From the NCBI GenBank assembly GCA_018222965.1, contig JAAEZH010000001.1:38280-102279 (forward strand): 64,000 bases of DNA. The letters run 5' to 3'. The notes under the pieces were generated by a model. The model was not told the origin of the DNA. It ran no database searches and saw only the letters and a list, made by a program, of their open reading frames with translations. Numbering within the stretch: the first letter of the stretch is position 1; every line of letters starts with the position of its first letter. Positions 53,087 through 61,038 of this stretch are shown here, piece after piece. The translations under genes were made by a program, and so were the position numbers. This stretch comes from Bacteroidota bacterium. Its GTDB lineage: Bacteria > Bacteroidota > Bacteroidia > Chitinophagales > Saprospiraceae.

Positions 53087-53303
53087 TTTTAAATGGCAAT
53101 TACTGCCAAATAATGCTACAACAACTTATCAATAAGCATGTTGTGCTGTTCTCAAATTTCAGGAAATAAACCCTATTTACAAAACTGATTATATCAATAC
53201 CTTTATCTACAGCATCAATGACGCATAAAACACTTTGTGACAATGCTTAAATTGATCCGTCAGAAAAGCGTTCCACTAATTTATCAACACACATTTCTTT
53301 ATT

Positions 53304-54104
53304 ATGGAATTTAATTTACAAGACCTGATGGACAAGGTCGTTGACTATGCTCCCAAAGTTGTAGGTGCAATTTTAATGCTCGTCATAGGCTTTTGGATTG
53401 CCGGGAGAGTTACCCAAATGCTAAAAAAAGCCATGAGGCGCCGGAACCTGGATGAATCCATTCGTCCGTTTTTGGCTTCCCTGGTATCCACCGGACTGAA
53501 AGTATTGGTGCTTCTCAGTGTTGCTCAAATGTTTGGCTTCGAAACGACCTCCTTTGTTGCCATATTAGGTGGCCTGGGGTTTGCGATAGGCATTGCCTTA
53601 CAAGGTAGTCTCGGACATTTTGCGGGCGGAGTCATGATACTTACGTTCAAACCTTATCGCGTTCAGGACCTGGTAGATCTGGGAGGTAAAACCGGAGTCG
53701 TCGAGGAGATTGGCGTGTTTAATACCATGCTGCGTACCCTGGACAATAAGCGTGTTATCATTCCAAACGGGGTGGTCACCAGCGATGTGATCACCAATAT
53801 TTCCGGGCAGGGTGAAATCCGGGTAGATATGACATTTGGAATCGGATATGGGGATGATATTGACAAAGCAAGAAGTGTCATCCAAAAAGTAGCGGATTCT
53901 TGTCCGCAGGTATTGAAGGAAAAGCCTGTCGATATATTTGTATCCGAACTCGCTGACAGTTCCGTAAATTTCGCCGTAAGGCCCTGGGCTAAAAGCGAAC
54001 ACTACTGGGATGTCTATTTCTACATGCACGAAAACATCAAAAAATCATTCGACAAAGAAGGTGTCAGTATTCCGTTTCCGCAAATGGATGTGCACCGGAA
54101 GTAG
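53304..54104 (+). CDS. Small-conductance mechanosensitive channel, MscS family
   Basis: A 266-residue channel, close to E. coli MscS in length (286). Three membrane helices come first (VVGAILMLVIGFWIAGRVTQ; LVSTGLKVLVLLSVAQM); the pore helix is TSFVAILGGLGFAIGIALQG with the packed Gly/Ala pattern, followed by the beta domain (GGKTGVVEEIGVFNTMLRTL, NKRVIIPNGVVTSD). It opens on osmotic down-shock. Right after its stop is a low-complexity repeat and then a terminator hairpin. Confidence 0.94.
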   Translation: MEFNLQDLMDKVVDYAPKVVGAILMLVIGFWIAGRVTQMLKKAMRRRNLDESIRPFLASLVSTGLKVLVLLSVAQMFGFETTSFVAILGGLGFAIGIALQGSLGHFAGGVMILTFKPYRVQDLVDLGGKTGVVEEIGVFNTMLRTLDNKRVIIPNGVVTSDVITNISGQGEIRVDMTFGIGYGDDIDKARSVIQKVADSCPQVLKEKPVDIFVSELADSSVNFAVRPWAKSEHYWDVYFYMHENIKKSFDKEGVSIPFPQMDVHRK

Positions 54105-54166
54105 TTTGAGTGTGAGTTTGAGTGTGAGTGTGAGTTTGTCCCGATAGCTATCGGGATGAGTTTGAG
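54103..54166. repeat. TTTGAGTGTGAG low-complexity repeat, locus 2, with palindrome
   Basis: The repeat runs 54103-54138 and 54157-54166, overlapping the last bases of the mscS stop. Between the parts lies a perfect 18-bp palindrome, TCCCGATAGCTATCGGGA (54139-54156). A 25-nt stretch is identical to the repeat at 33851-33889. Confidence 0.85.
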
Positions 54167-54199
54167 AGAAGCTTGTGGGAATACCTGCAAGCTTCTTTT
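54167..54199 (+). terminator. Terminator of mscS
   Basis: AGAAGCTTG (54167-54175) pairs with CAAGCTTCT (54188-54196), followed by a T-run. Confidence 0.8.
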
Positions 54200-54225
54200 T
54201 ACTTTTGGGCCAAACAATATAGTCT

Positions 54226-54690
54226 ATGGGGAAAGTACGGGTTGGGGCTAAAGCCATAATCATTCAGGAGGGGCAGATTCTCCTTACCAAAAATCAGGAT
54301 AGCAGGGGCATATACTATATGCTCCCCGGAGGCGGACAGGAGAATGGCGAGCGGATAGATGAAGCCCTGCGTCGGGAATGCATGGAGGAAGCGGGCATAC
54401 AGGTTCATGTAAAAGAACTGGCATTTGTGCGTGACTATATCGCCCGAAACCATCAAATCCCCGATGGTACGCCGGATCATTTTCACCAGATCGAGCTCAT
54501 CTTTTATTGCGAGATATTGCCGGGTGAGGAAGCTGGAAATGGAACCGATATCGATGATCGGCAAATCGGTGTGGAATGGATAGCCGTTAATAAACTGGAG
54601 GATGAAAAAGTGTATCCGGTTGGATTATTGCCCTACCTAACCGGTGCAAATAAGACTCCGGTCTCTATTTATTTGGGCGACATAAACTAA
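54226..54690 (+). CDS. Nudix hydrolase
   Basis: A 154-residue protein with a complete Nudix box: GGQENGERIDEALRRECMEE then AGI, fitting Gx5Ex7REx2EExGU. It cleaves a nucleoside diphosphate linked to another group; the substrate is not predictable. It is a typical single-domain size. A hairpin of HindIII-site type (AAAGCTTCTC/GAGAAGCTTT, 54706-54740) follows. Confidence 0.92.
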   Translation: MGKVRVGAKAIIIQEGQILLTKNQDSRGIYYMLPGGGQENGERIDEALRRECMEEAGIQVHVKELAFVRDYIARNHQIPDGTPDHFHQIELIFYCEILPGEEAGNGTDIDDRQIGVEWIAVNKLEDEKVYPVGLLPYLTGANKTPVSIYLGDIN

Positions 54691-54705
54691 GTTATACCAT
54701 CCAAA

Positions 54706-54740
54706 AAAGCTTCTCCGGACAGATTCGCCAGAGAAGCTTT
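54706..54740. terminator. Stem-loop after the Nudix gene
   Basis: AAAGCTTCTC (54706-54715) pairs with GAGAAGCTTT (54731-54740). Six A before it give a U-tract only on the lower strand, so it is stronger in that direction, although no lower-strand gene ends here. Confidence 0.6.
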
Positions 54741-54764
54741 GAAGGAGGGATGGAATAAATCTTT

Positions 54765-54800
54765 GGCTTTCGCCGAATAAATGCTCATTCGGCGAAAGCC
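54765..54800. repeat. Inverted pair of the TTCG(G/C)CGAA repeat
   Basis: GGCTTTCGCCGAAT (54765-54778) and ATTCGGCGAAAGCC (54787-54800) are perfect 14-bp inverted arms with an 8-nt loop. They lie in the gap before the lactonase gene. Confidence 0.85.
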
Positions 54801-54878
54801 GGAAGAAATTCCTACATTGCTTATACTACAAATCTACTAAATCTCCCGATTTTTGTCAATACCTTTAATAACCATCCT

Positions 54879-56081
54879 ATGCAAAAAAACTGGTATCCCT
54901 CATTAATTGGCGCCCTGCTGCTCACGTTAGGCATGCTGGCCTGTGCTTCCGAACAAACGCAGGAGGAAGAAGAACCGTCCACCACCCAGACAGACCGTTA
55001 TTGGAAAATTCTGGTGGGTACCTACACTAAAAAAGAAGGTCATGTTGACGGGAAGGGCGAAGGCGTATACCTCCTTTCAATGGATCCGGATAACGGATCC
55101 CTGAAAACCCTGTCGCAATCTCCTCCCCTTATCAGTCCGTCCTTTTTGGATATCCATCCCGATATGCCCATTGTTTATACGGTGAATGAGCATGGCGAGG
55201 GAGAATCCGCAACGCTGACAGCCCTTAAACTCAACATGGAGGACAACCAGATGGAAATACTAAATCAGGTTCCATCCCGTGGCTTGTATCCCTGCCACAT
55301 TAATGTAGCTCCGGGAGGTAAATCGCTTATCGCTGCCAATTATGTGGGTGGCAGTATCATTTCCTATCAACTGGAATCGGATGGCCGAATTGGTACCGAA
55401 GCCTCCTTCATTGAACACACCGGCACCGGACCAAATCCAGACCGACAGGAAGCACCACATGCGCACATGGTTAAGCCCTATAATAACGGCCAATCACTAC
55501 TAGCCGTCGATTTGGGAAGCGACCAGATTTTTCATTATGATTTTGATCCCGAAAGTGGTTTGCTTCAGGCATCCGGCTTTACGGCTCCTTCGGAAGCCGG
55601 CGCAGGTCCGAGACATATAGATTTTCATCCGAATAAAGACATCATGTATCTCGTCAATGAACTAAACGGAATTATTGATGTCTATAAAAAAGAAACAAAC
55701 AGCCGGGTATGGCAACGGATACAGAGCATTCCGCTGACTACCGTAGACAAAGGACCAATGGCGGGTGCAGCTATTCATGTGCATCCAAATGGTCGCTTTT
55801 TATACGCCAGCAACCGGGGTAATTACAACAGCATTAGCCAGTACAACATCGATTCAGAAACAGGCAAACTGGAAAAAACAGGAGAAATTGGCAGTGGTGG
55901 GAAGACCCCCAGGAGTTTTGTAATTAGTCCGGACGGCAATTATCTGCTGGTAGCAAATCAGGATTCCGGATATATCCAGGTATTTGAAATTGCCCCGGAA
56001 ACCGGAGCGCTGAATAAGGCCTATGAACCTTTTTGGACCCCCACGCCTGTTTGTTTGACATTTGTTCCGAACTACAAATAA
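54879..56081 (+). CDS. Lactonase-type seven-bladed beta-propeller lipoprotein
   Basis: A 400-residue protein; lipobox LGMLAC gives Cys22. The fold is that of 6-phosphogluconolactonase (YbhE-like): ILVGTYTKKEGHVDGKGEGV, PCHINVAPGGKSLIAANYVG, DRQEAPHAHMVKPY, AGPRHIDFHPNKDIMYLVNE, GRFLYASNRGNYNSISQYN, TPRSFVISPDGNYLLVANQD. The blades repeat these phrases. As an exported lipoprotein it more likely hydrolyses a sugar lactone in the periplasm than a phosphorylated cytosolic one. The next lipoprotein begins 6 bp later. Confidence 0.9.
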   Translation: MQKNWYPSLIGALLLTLGMLACASEQTQEEEEPSTTQTDRYWKILVGTYTKKEGHVDGKGEGVYLLSMDPDNGSLKTLSQSPPLISPSFLDIHPDMPIVYTVNEHGEGESATLTALKLNMEDNQMEILNQVPSRGLYPCHINVAPGGKSLIAANYVGGSIISYQLESDGRIGTEASFIEHTGTGPNPDRQEAPHAHMVKPYNNGQSLLAVDLGSDQIFHYDFDPESGLLQASGFTAPSEAGAGPRHIDFHPNKDIMYLVNELNGIIDVYKKETNSRVWQRIQSIPLTTVDKGPMAGAAIHVHPNGRFLYASNRGNYNSISQYNIDSETGKLEKTGEIGSGGKTPRSFVISPDGNYLLVANQDSGYIQVFEIAPETGALNKAYEPFWTPTPVCLTFVPNYK

Positions 56082-56087
56082 AAGGAG

Positions 56088-56690
56088 ATGAAATACTACA
56101 TACTCATTCTGGCTGCGGGGCTGTTTTTTTCTGCCTGCCAGGGAACGCAGGAAAACGAAAAAAAACAAGAAGAAACACAAAAAGAAAGTCCGACAAAAGT
56201 TCTCCAACCTATTAAAGCGCCTCCGGCATTTGTTGCTTACCGCAATGAAGGTCACGGTTTTGGAATGGCCTACCCGGCAAACTGGGAAGTTGAAGAGGGT
56301 ACAGCAGGCACCGTTATATTGGTCAAATCCCCCCTATCGGGAACGGATGATCCGTTTCAGGAAAGTGTAAACGTAGTTGTTAATGATGTAGCCGAGCGGG
56401 GCATTTCAAATCTGGATCAATTTGTTATGCGCTCCGAAAAAGACCTGGCTGAAAGCATCGAAAGTTTTATGATGGTCAAATCCGAGCGCATCATTTGGGC
56501 TGGCCAGGAAACCCATGAATTTATTTTCAACGGCCATCTCAACGGGTTTCATCTGCGCTGGCAACAAAGGCTGGTATACATCGATGGAAAAGGCTATGTA
56601 ATTTCATACACAGCCCTTCAGGATACGTTTAACAAATATGCATCCATCCTAAACATGATCTTTGATTCCTTTGCCTTTGCACAGGAGTAG
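56088..56690 (+). CDS. Lipoprotein, PsbP/DUF1795-like
   Basis: A 200-residue lipoprotein (lipobox FFSAC, Cys17), with an acidic and Lys-rich linker, then a domain of about 150 residues. GHGFGMAYPANWEVEE, SVNVVVNDVAERGISNLDQF, and YVISYTALQDTFNKYASILN are like the PsbP/Mog1 fold (DUF1795, DcrB-like). Function unknown. It follows the lactonase by 6 bp and probably shares its mRNA. Confidence 0.75.
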   Translation: MKYYILILAAGLFFSACQGTQENEKKQEETQKESPTKVLQPIKAPPAFVAYRNEGHGFGMAYPANWEVEEGTAGTVILVKSPLSGTDDPFQESVNVVVNDVAERGISNLDQFVMRSEKDLAESIESFMMVKSERIIWAGQETHEFIFNGHLNGFHLRWQQRLVYIDGKGYVISYTALQDTFNKYASILNMIFDSFAFAQE

Positions 56691-56706
56691 TGCATTTAAA
56701 GCCTGA

Positions 56707-56880
56707 TCAGGATTTATTGCGGATGCTTTCAATCTCTTTGAGGATTTCTTCTGATTTGGCCATTAATCGGGCATAGCCTTTAATATCGCCACTTCGTTGT
56801 ACATCGCGAGCTTCCAATAGAATTTTTTCGTATTCTTTCTCGAGTTTTCGCGCCGGATCTTTTTTGAAAAAGCTGAACAT
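56707..56880 (-). CDS. Lacal_2735-like (DUF6435) small protein
   Basis: A 57-residue protein starting MFSFFKKDPARKLEKEYEKI, with EARDVQRSGDIKGYARLMAK and SEEILKEIESI. This matches my recollection of the Lacal_2735 family of short, helical proteins in Bacteroidota, of unknown function. I use the ATG at 56880 because the family starts there; an upstream ATG at 56895 is less likely. It is convergent with the lipoprotein gene. Confidence 0.75.
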   Translation of the reverse strand: MFSFFKKDPARKLEKEYEKILLEARDVQRSGDIKGYARLMAKSEEILKEIESIRNKS

Positions 56881-56948
56881 AAGTATTTTTTTCAACCTAA
56901 CAAGAGAATCCGAAATAGGTTTCAGCCAGCATAAAAATCAATAAACAC

Positions 56949-57470
56949 ATGACTAATAAATTGCCCCTCTTTTCCCTGACCCTACTGGTTGGATTGTGCC
57001 TTTCGGCAAATGTATTTGCTCAAAGTCCAAATTACCAGGAAGATTTATTGGCAAAATGGGCCAACACCAGCGCTTACATGCTGGAAATTGCAGAAGCCAT
57101 GCCCGCCGAAGACTACGAATACAAACCAACGGAGGACGTTATGAGTTTTCGGGAACAACTGGTACACCTCGCTAACAATGCAGCCTGGTTGAGCAGTGAT
57201 TACCTGGGAGAAGAGCGTCCGCCAAAAAAAGACCCCAAGACCAAAGAAGCCGTAATAAATTATCTAAAAACCATATTTACTCAGGCCGAACGAGCCATTC
57301 AGAATCTGGATATGGAGAGTCTGGATGCCGAAATATCCTTTTTTGCCGGCCCCATGAGTCGCCAGCGAATCCTGTTTTTACTCAACGATCACCTCACCCA
57401 CCATCGCGGACAACTGGTCATTTATCTGCGATTAAAAGGAATTCAGCCTCCCAAATACAGGGGATGGTAG
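56949..57470 (+). CDS. Exported DinB-family protein
   Basis: A 173-residue protein with a signal peptide (LTLLVGLCLSANVFAQ). The four-helix DinB/YfiT fold is seen from LLAKWANTSAYMLEIAEAMP, MSFREQLVHLANNAAWLSSD and LNDHLTHHRGQLVIYLRLKG with PPKYRGW. The metal-binding His are expected in VHLANN and in HLTHH. Members are putative thiol-dependent transferases or hydrolases. Export of this one suggests a periplasmic substrate (inference). Confidence 0.88.
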   Translation: MTNKLPLFSLTLLVGLCLSANVFAQSPNYQEDLLAKWANTSAYMLEIAEAMPAEDYEYKPTEDVMSFREQLVHLANNAAWLSSDYLGEERPPKKDPKTKEAVINYLKTIFTQAERAIQNLDMESLDAEISFFAGPMSRQRILFLLNDHLTHHRGQLVIYLRLKGIQPPKYRGW

Positions 57471-57528
57471 CTAAACCCCCATATATCAATAAGTTATATT
57501 TTTTGAAAAATCTTTATTTATTTTTCAA

Positions 57529-57564
57529 TTTGATAGAATCCTATAGTTATTAGACCTACCTTTG
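57529..57564 (+). promoter_or_regulatory. Putative promoter of the RRM gene
   Basis: TTTG (57529-57532) and TACCTTTG (57557-57564) are 24 nt apart, near the usual limit. The leader before the ATG at 57643 would be about 70 nt. Confidence 0.5.
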
Positions 57565-57642
57565 ATTCGTTGTTCGGATACAATGCCCGCTGGCAAAATG
57601 TCTTTTCAACTTGAATGATTTTTTTATTCTAGTATTTTTATA

Positions 57643-57954
57643 ATGAACATTTTTGTAGCAAAATTGAATTTCCGAACCGACGATGACCAACTTCTCGCAT
57701 TATTTGAGGAGTTTGGCGAGGTTGACTCTGCCAAAGTTATCGTAGATCGGGAAACAAGCCGTTCCAAGGGATTCGGCTTCGTTGAAATGCCTAATGACGA
57801 TGAAGCTAACGCTGCTATCGACGCTCTGAACGAAACAGAGTTTGATGAGCGTACCATCGTAGTTAAAAAAGCCCGCCCACGCGAAGATCGCGGAGGTGGT
57901 GGCGGCGGAGGCCGCGGCAATCGTGATAATTTTGAACGCCGTGATCGGTGGTAA
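57643..57954 (+). CDS. RRM-type RNA-binding protein
   Basis: A 103-residue protein with one RNA-recognition motif: RNP2 is NIFVAKL (residues 2-8), RNP1 is KGFGFVEM (residues about 43-50), followed by ALNETEFDERTIVVKKARPR. The C-terminal 20 residues are Arg/Gly-rich (EDRGGGGGGGRGN). Such glycine-rich RRM proteins act as cold-induced RNA chaperones. The size, the leader and the promoter are like those of other stress RNA proteins. A strong terminator follows. Confidence 0.93.
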   Translation: MNIFVAKLNFRTDDDQLLALFEEFGEVDSAKVIVDRETSRSKGFGFVEMPNDDEANAAIDALNETEFDERTIVVKKARPREDRGGGGGGGRGNRDNFERRDRW

Positions 57955-57963
57955 AAATATCAT

Positions 57964-57993
57964 AAGGCGAAGCTATCCGGCTTCGCCTTTTTT
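57964..57993 (+). terminator. Terminator of the RRM gene
   Basis: AAGGCGAAGC pairs with GCTTCGCCTT around a short loop, with six T overlapping and following the stem. Confidence 0.9.
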
Positions 57994-58000
57994 ATTTCCC

Positions 58001-58047
58001 CTCTATCCTCTATCCTCTATCCTCTATCCTCTATCCTCTATCCTCTA
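58001..58047. repeat. Tandem repeat of CTCTATC (about 6.7 units)
   Basis: A 7-bp unit repeated without error between the RRM terminator and the next gene. It probably lies in or near the promoter or leader of the gene at 58088. Confidence 0.95.
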
Positions 58048-58087
58048 AATAACCCAATTTCTCTATCTTTCTCCTAAATGGAGATTT

Positions 58088-59050
58088 ATGATACGAGTAC
58101 TATTTTTTCTGGGAGTTTTCGCTTTCTCATTATTTTCCTGTTTACCGAATTCCAAGGCTCAAAACAAAATCGTTCAATTAGATCGCAATCCGATTGAGCT
58201 TATTCAACTTGCAGATACAGTAACCATTGGGGCAATGCCTATTGGATACACGGCCTTTTATCCCGACGGACCATTAAAAGGCGCCGTTGTTTTTTTTCAG
58301 GCTGATTGGGAGGGTAAGGAACCCATTGTAGCTGAAGCTAATAAAAGACAACTGGCAGTCATATATATTAGCAGTGGCAACAAACTGGAATTTTTTCTGG
58401 AAGAGGAAGAAATGCTTCGGTCAGAAGAAATTCTGATAAAAGCATTGGATAGTTTGAATCTGGATGAGTCCCGCCTTCTATTCGCCGGCATGTCACTTGC
58501 CGGTACCCGAGCCGTTCGAATGGCTGAATTTGCCAACACCTACGCCAGCAAATATCGAATTGTACCACGCGCTGTTGCTATTTGCGATTCCCCGCTGGAT
58601 ATGATCAGATTCTGGAAAAGTGCTGATAAAGCAGCCCGTACTCAATACAATGAGATCGGGGCAGCAGAAGGCTACTGGGTAAGTAAATACCTGAGTAATA
58701 ATTTGGGTGGCATACCTAAAGAAATTCCGCAGGAATACTGGCAGGTTTCTGCATACTGTCAGGATGCTCCCGGCTTCGGACAAGCCCAGTACTTTCCGAA
58801 AAGCACAGCAGTGCGCGCCTACACAGAGCCGGATGTATTGTGGTGGATGCAGGAACGGGGCAAAGATTACTACGATATGAATGCTATCGATGCGGCTGCT
58901 TTTATTAATTATCTCCAACTCCTGGACCACCAGGAAGCTCAACTAATTCTTACCGAAGAAAAAGGGATTCGCCAAGACGGAAGCAGACATCCGCACTCCT
59001 GGTCTATCGTAAACATCCCCGATTTGCTCGACTGGTTTGACCACCTGTAA
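58088..59050 (+). CDS. Exported alpha/beta-hydrolase-like protein
   Basis: A 320-residue protein with a signal peptide ending near NSKAQN; the Cys at FSLFSC could make it a lipoprotein. LKGAVVFFQADWEGKEPIVA and LLFAGMSLAGTRAVRMAEF resemble the strand-nucleophile elbow of an alpha/beta hydrolase; the elbow is GMSLAG (Ser, with Ala in the last Gly place of GxSxG). A later RHPHSW supplies a His. The catalytic assignment is by eye and not certain. It stands alone between terminators. Confidence 0.7.
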   Translation: MIRVLFFLGVFAFSLFSCLPNSKAQNKIVQLDRNPIELIQLADTVTIGAMPIGYTAFYPDGPLKGAVVFFQADWEGKEPIVAEANKRQLAVIYISSGNKLEFFLEEEEMLRSEEILIKALDSLNLDESRLLFAGMSLAGTRAVRMAEFANTYASKYRIVPRAVAICDSPLDMIRFWKSADKAARTQYNEIGAAEGYWVSKYLSNNLGGIPKEIPQEYWQVSAYCQDAPGFGQAQYFPKSTAVRAYTEPDVLWWMQERGKDYYDMNAIDAAAFINYLQLLDHQEAQLILTEEKGIRQDGSRHPHSWSIVNIPDLLDWFDHL

Positions 59051-59163
59051 ATCAGCGAGTTATTTGACAGGATTTCAAGCGATTATACTTGAAAAAGCAA
59101 ACTTTTCTCGTATAAAATCTTTACATTGAAATATAAGAGCAAAACTTTTAAAACCTGTCTGAA

Positions 59164-61038
59164 ATGAGTAACCCAAACTCGCCCGGATTACTGAGTAATA
59201 TCCGGGGCGACTTCTTCGGTGGTTTAACCGCCGGAATTGTTGCCCTTCCCCTTGCCCTGGCTTTTGGTCTAAGCTCCGGCTTAGGTCCGGATGCCGGATT
59301 GTATGGTGCCATTTTCCTCGCCTTTTTTGCCGCCCTATTTGGCGGCACAAATACCCAAATTTCTGGTCCGACGGCTCCAATGACAGCAGTCAGTATGATT
59401 GTGATTGCCGGTATTGTTCAGGCCAATGGTGGAAACGTGAGTCAGGCTCTGCCTACCATACTCACGGTCTTCCTGATTGCCGGTTTGATTCTGGTTCTTT
59501 TGGGATTTACCGGTGTTGGAAAGTATATCAAATACATGCCCTATCCGGTGGTTTCGGGATTCATGACGGCCATTGGTGTGATCATTATTATTACCCAATT
59601 ACTCCCCATGATGGGGTATTATGCGGCTGATGATGAACCGCTTATTCAACAATATAAACCCCAGGCCGAAGAATTGCTGCTCGAAAAGATCCTTCGTCAG
59701 GAAGCCGGAGAAGGAATCCTCGTGTTGGAAGATTTTAGAGAAACCGTGAGACGGGCTGAAATGACTACGGAGGATGAAATTCGTCTCGAAGCAGAAGTCC
59801 TGGCTAAGAAAAGTGCGTCCGGAGTTGTGGGTGCTATAAAAACCTTGCCCAGAGCTTTTCAGAATATAAACTGGACAGAGTTTTGGCTGGCCCTAATCAC
59901 GATATTGATCATTTATGGATTTAAACGAATAACCACAACCATTCCCAGCACCCTGGTAGCCTTGCTAATTGTATCGGGAGCGGCATATTGGTTGCAAAGT
60001 ACAGGCAGTATTAGTTACCGCCCCATACCGGAAATTCCTTCCGGCTTTCCGGCCCTAAATCTGGAGATCATCACCGGATTTAGTTTTGGCAACATTTCGC
60101 CTTATTTGTTTCCCGCATTTACGCTCGCTCTTTTGGGAGCTATTGACTCCCTGCTTACCTCCGTTGTTGCCGACAATATGACCAAAACGCGACACGACCC
60201 CAATAAAGAGTTGATAGGTCAGGGAATTGGCAACTCAATTGCGGCCTTTTTTGGAGGTATTCCGGGTGCCGGAGCAACCATTCGTACAGTTGTAAACATC
60301 AACGCTGGCGGAAAAACCCGTCTTTCCGGTATGATTGCCGGTTTGATCCTGCTTGCCATCTTACTCGTTCTTGGGCCTATTGCTTCTCAAATCCCGGCAG
60401 CTGTTTTGGCCGGTATTTTGATTACCGTAGGTATAGGCGTAATGGACTATAAAGGATTAAAAGCCTTGCCAACTATGCCAAAATCCGAAGTGGCGATCCT
60501 GTTGGTTGTGATGATCCTTGCTGTAGTTTGGAACCTGGTTTATGCTGTGGGGATCGGACTGGTCATCGCCTCTCTCGTATTCATGAAAAAAATGGGTGAT
60601 TTGAACACTTTCCGGGGAAGTGTACAGAAGCTGCGGGAAGTAGACCGGTTTAAGCAGCTGTGGCCGGATGAAAAAAAGTTCCCGGAAAATCTCAAAGAAG
60701 AGGTCTTTCTCAAGCACCTTGATGGTCCGTTGTTTTTCGGATATACAACCGACTTTCTAAAGCTCTCTCGGGAAATTCCCCTTACAGCCTCTCACGTCAT
60801 CATTCGAATGGATCGGGTTCCTTATATGGATCAATCGGGTCTGTTTGCCATGGAAGACGTGCTCACAGAATTAAGAGATAAGAATATAACGATTTTGGTA
60901 GTCGGACTTAAGCAACAACCCAGGGTTCGGTTGGAAGCCATTGATATCATTCCGGAACTGTTAAAGGAGGACCACATCTTTGAAGAGTTTGGCGATTGCC
61001 TCAGCTTTATCAAGGCAAATGTTGTTGACAGGTACTGA
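59164..61038 (+). CDS. SulP-family anion transporter with STAS domain and a charged insertion
   Basis: A 624-residue transporter, longer than the two other SulP proteins here. The core has GIVALPLALAFGLSSGLGPD, ISGPTAPMTAVSMIVIAG, and IPGAGATIRTVVNINAGGKT. Residues about 157-240 form a charged insertion (LLLEKILRQEAGEGILVLED, VRRAEMTTEDEIRLEAEVLA) between two membrane helices. The C-terminal STAS is at about 510-620 (HVIIRMDRVPYMDQSGLFAM). The transported anion is unknown; the insertion could be a soluble loop or a docking site. Convergent with the oxidoreductase gene by 1 bp. Confidence 0.9.
   Translation: MSNPNSPGLLSNIRGDFFGGLTAGIVALPLALAFGLSSGLGPDAGLYGAIFLAFFAALFGGTNTQISGPTAPMTAVSMIVIAGIVQANGGNVSQALPTILTVFLIAGLILVLLGFTGVGKYIKYMPYPVVSGFMTAIGVIIIITQLLPMMGYYAADDEPLIQQYKPQAEELLLEKILRQEAGEGILVLEDFRETVRRAEMTTEDEIRLEAEVLAKKSASGVVGAIKTLPRAFQNINWTEFWLALITILIIYGFKRITTTIPSTLVALLIVSGAAYWLQSTGSISYRPIPEIPSGFPALNLEIITGFSFGNISPYLFPAFTLALLGAIDSLLTSVVADNMTKTRHDPNKELIGQGIGNSIAAFFGGIPGAGATIRTVVNINAGGKTRLSGMIAGLILLAILLVLGPIASQIPAAVLAGILITVGIGVMDYKGLKALPTMPKSEVAILLVVMILAVVWNLVYAVGIGLVIASLVFMKKMGDLNTFRGSVQKLREVDRFKQLWPDEKKFPENLKEEVFLKHLDGPLFFGYTTDFLKLSREIPLTASHVIIRMDRVPYMDQSGLFAMEDVLTELRDKNITILVVGLKQQPRVRLEAIDIIPELLKEDHIFEEFGDCLSFIKANVVDRY

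Noticed and set aside
53053-53303. A tRNA or small RNA gene in the gap before mscS
   Set aside because: No cloverleaf or anticodon arm could be found by eye, and the only structured part is the leader hairpin of the phosphodiesterase gene.
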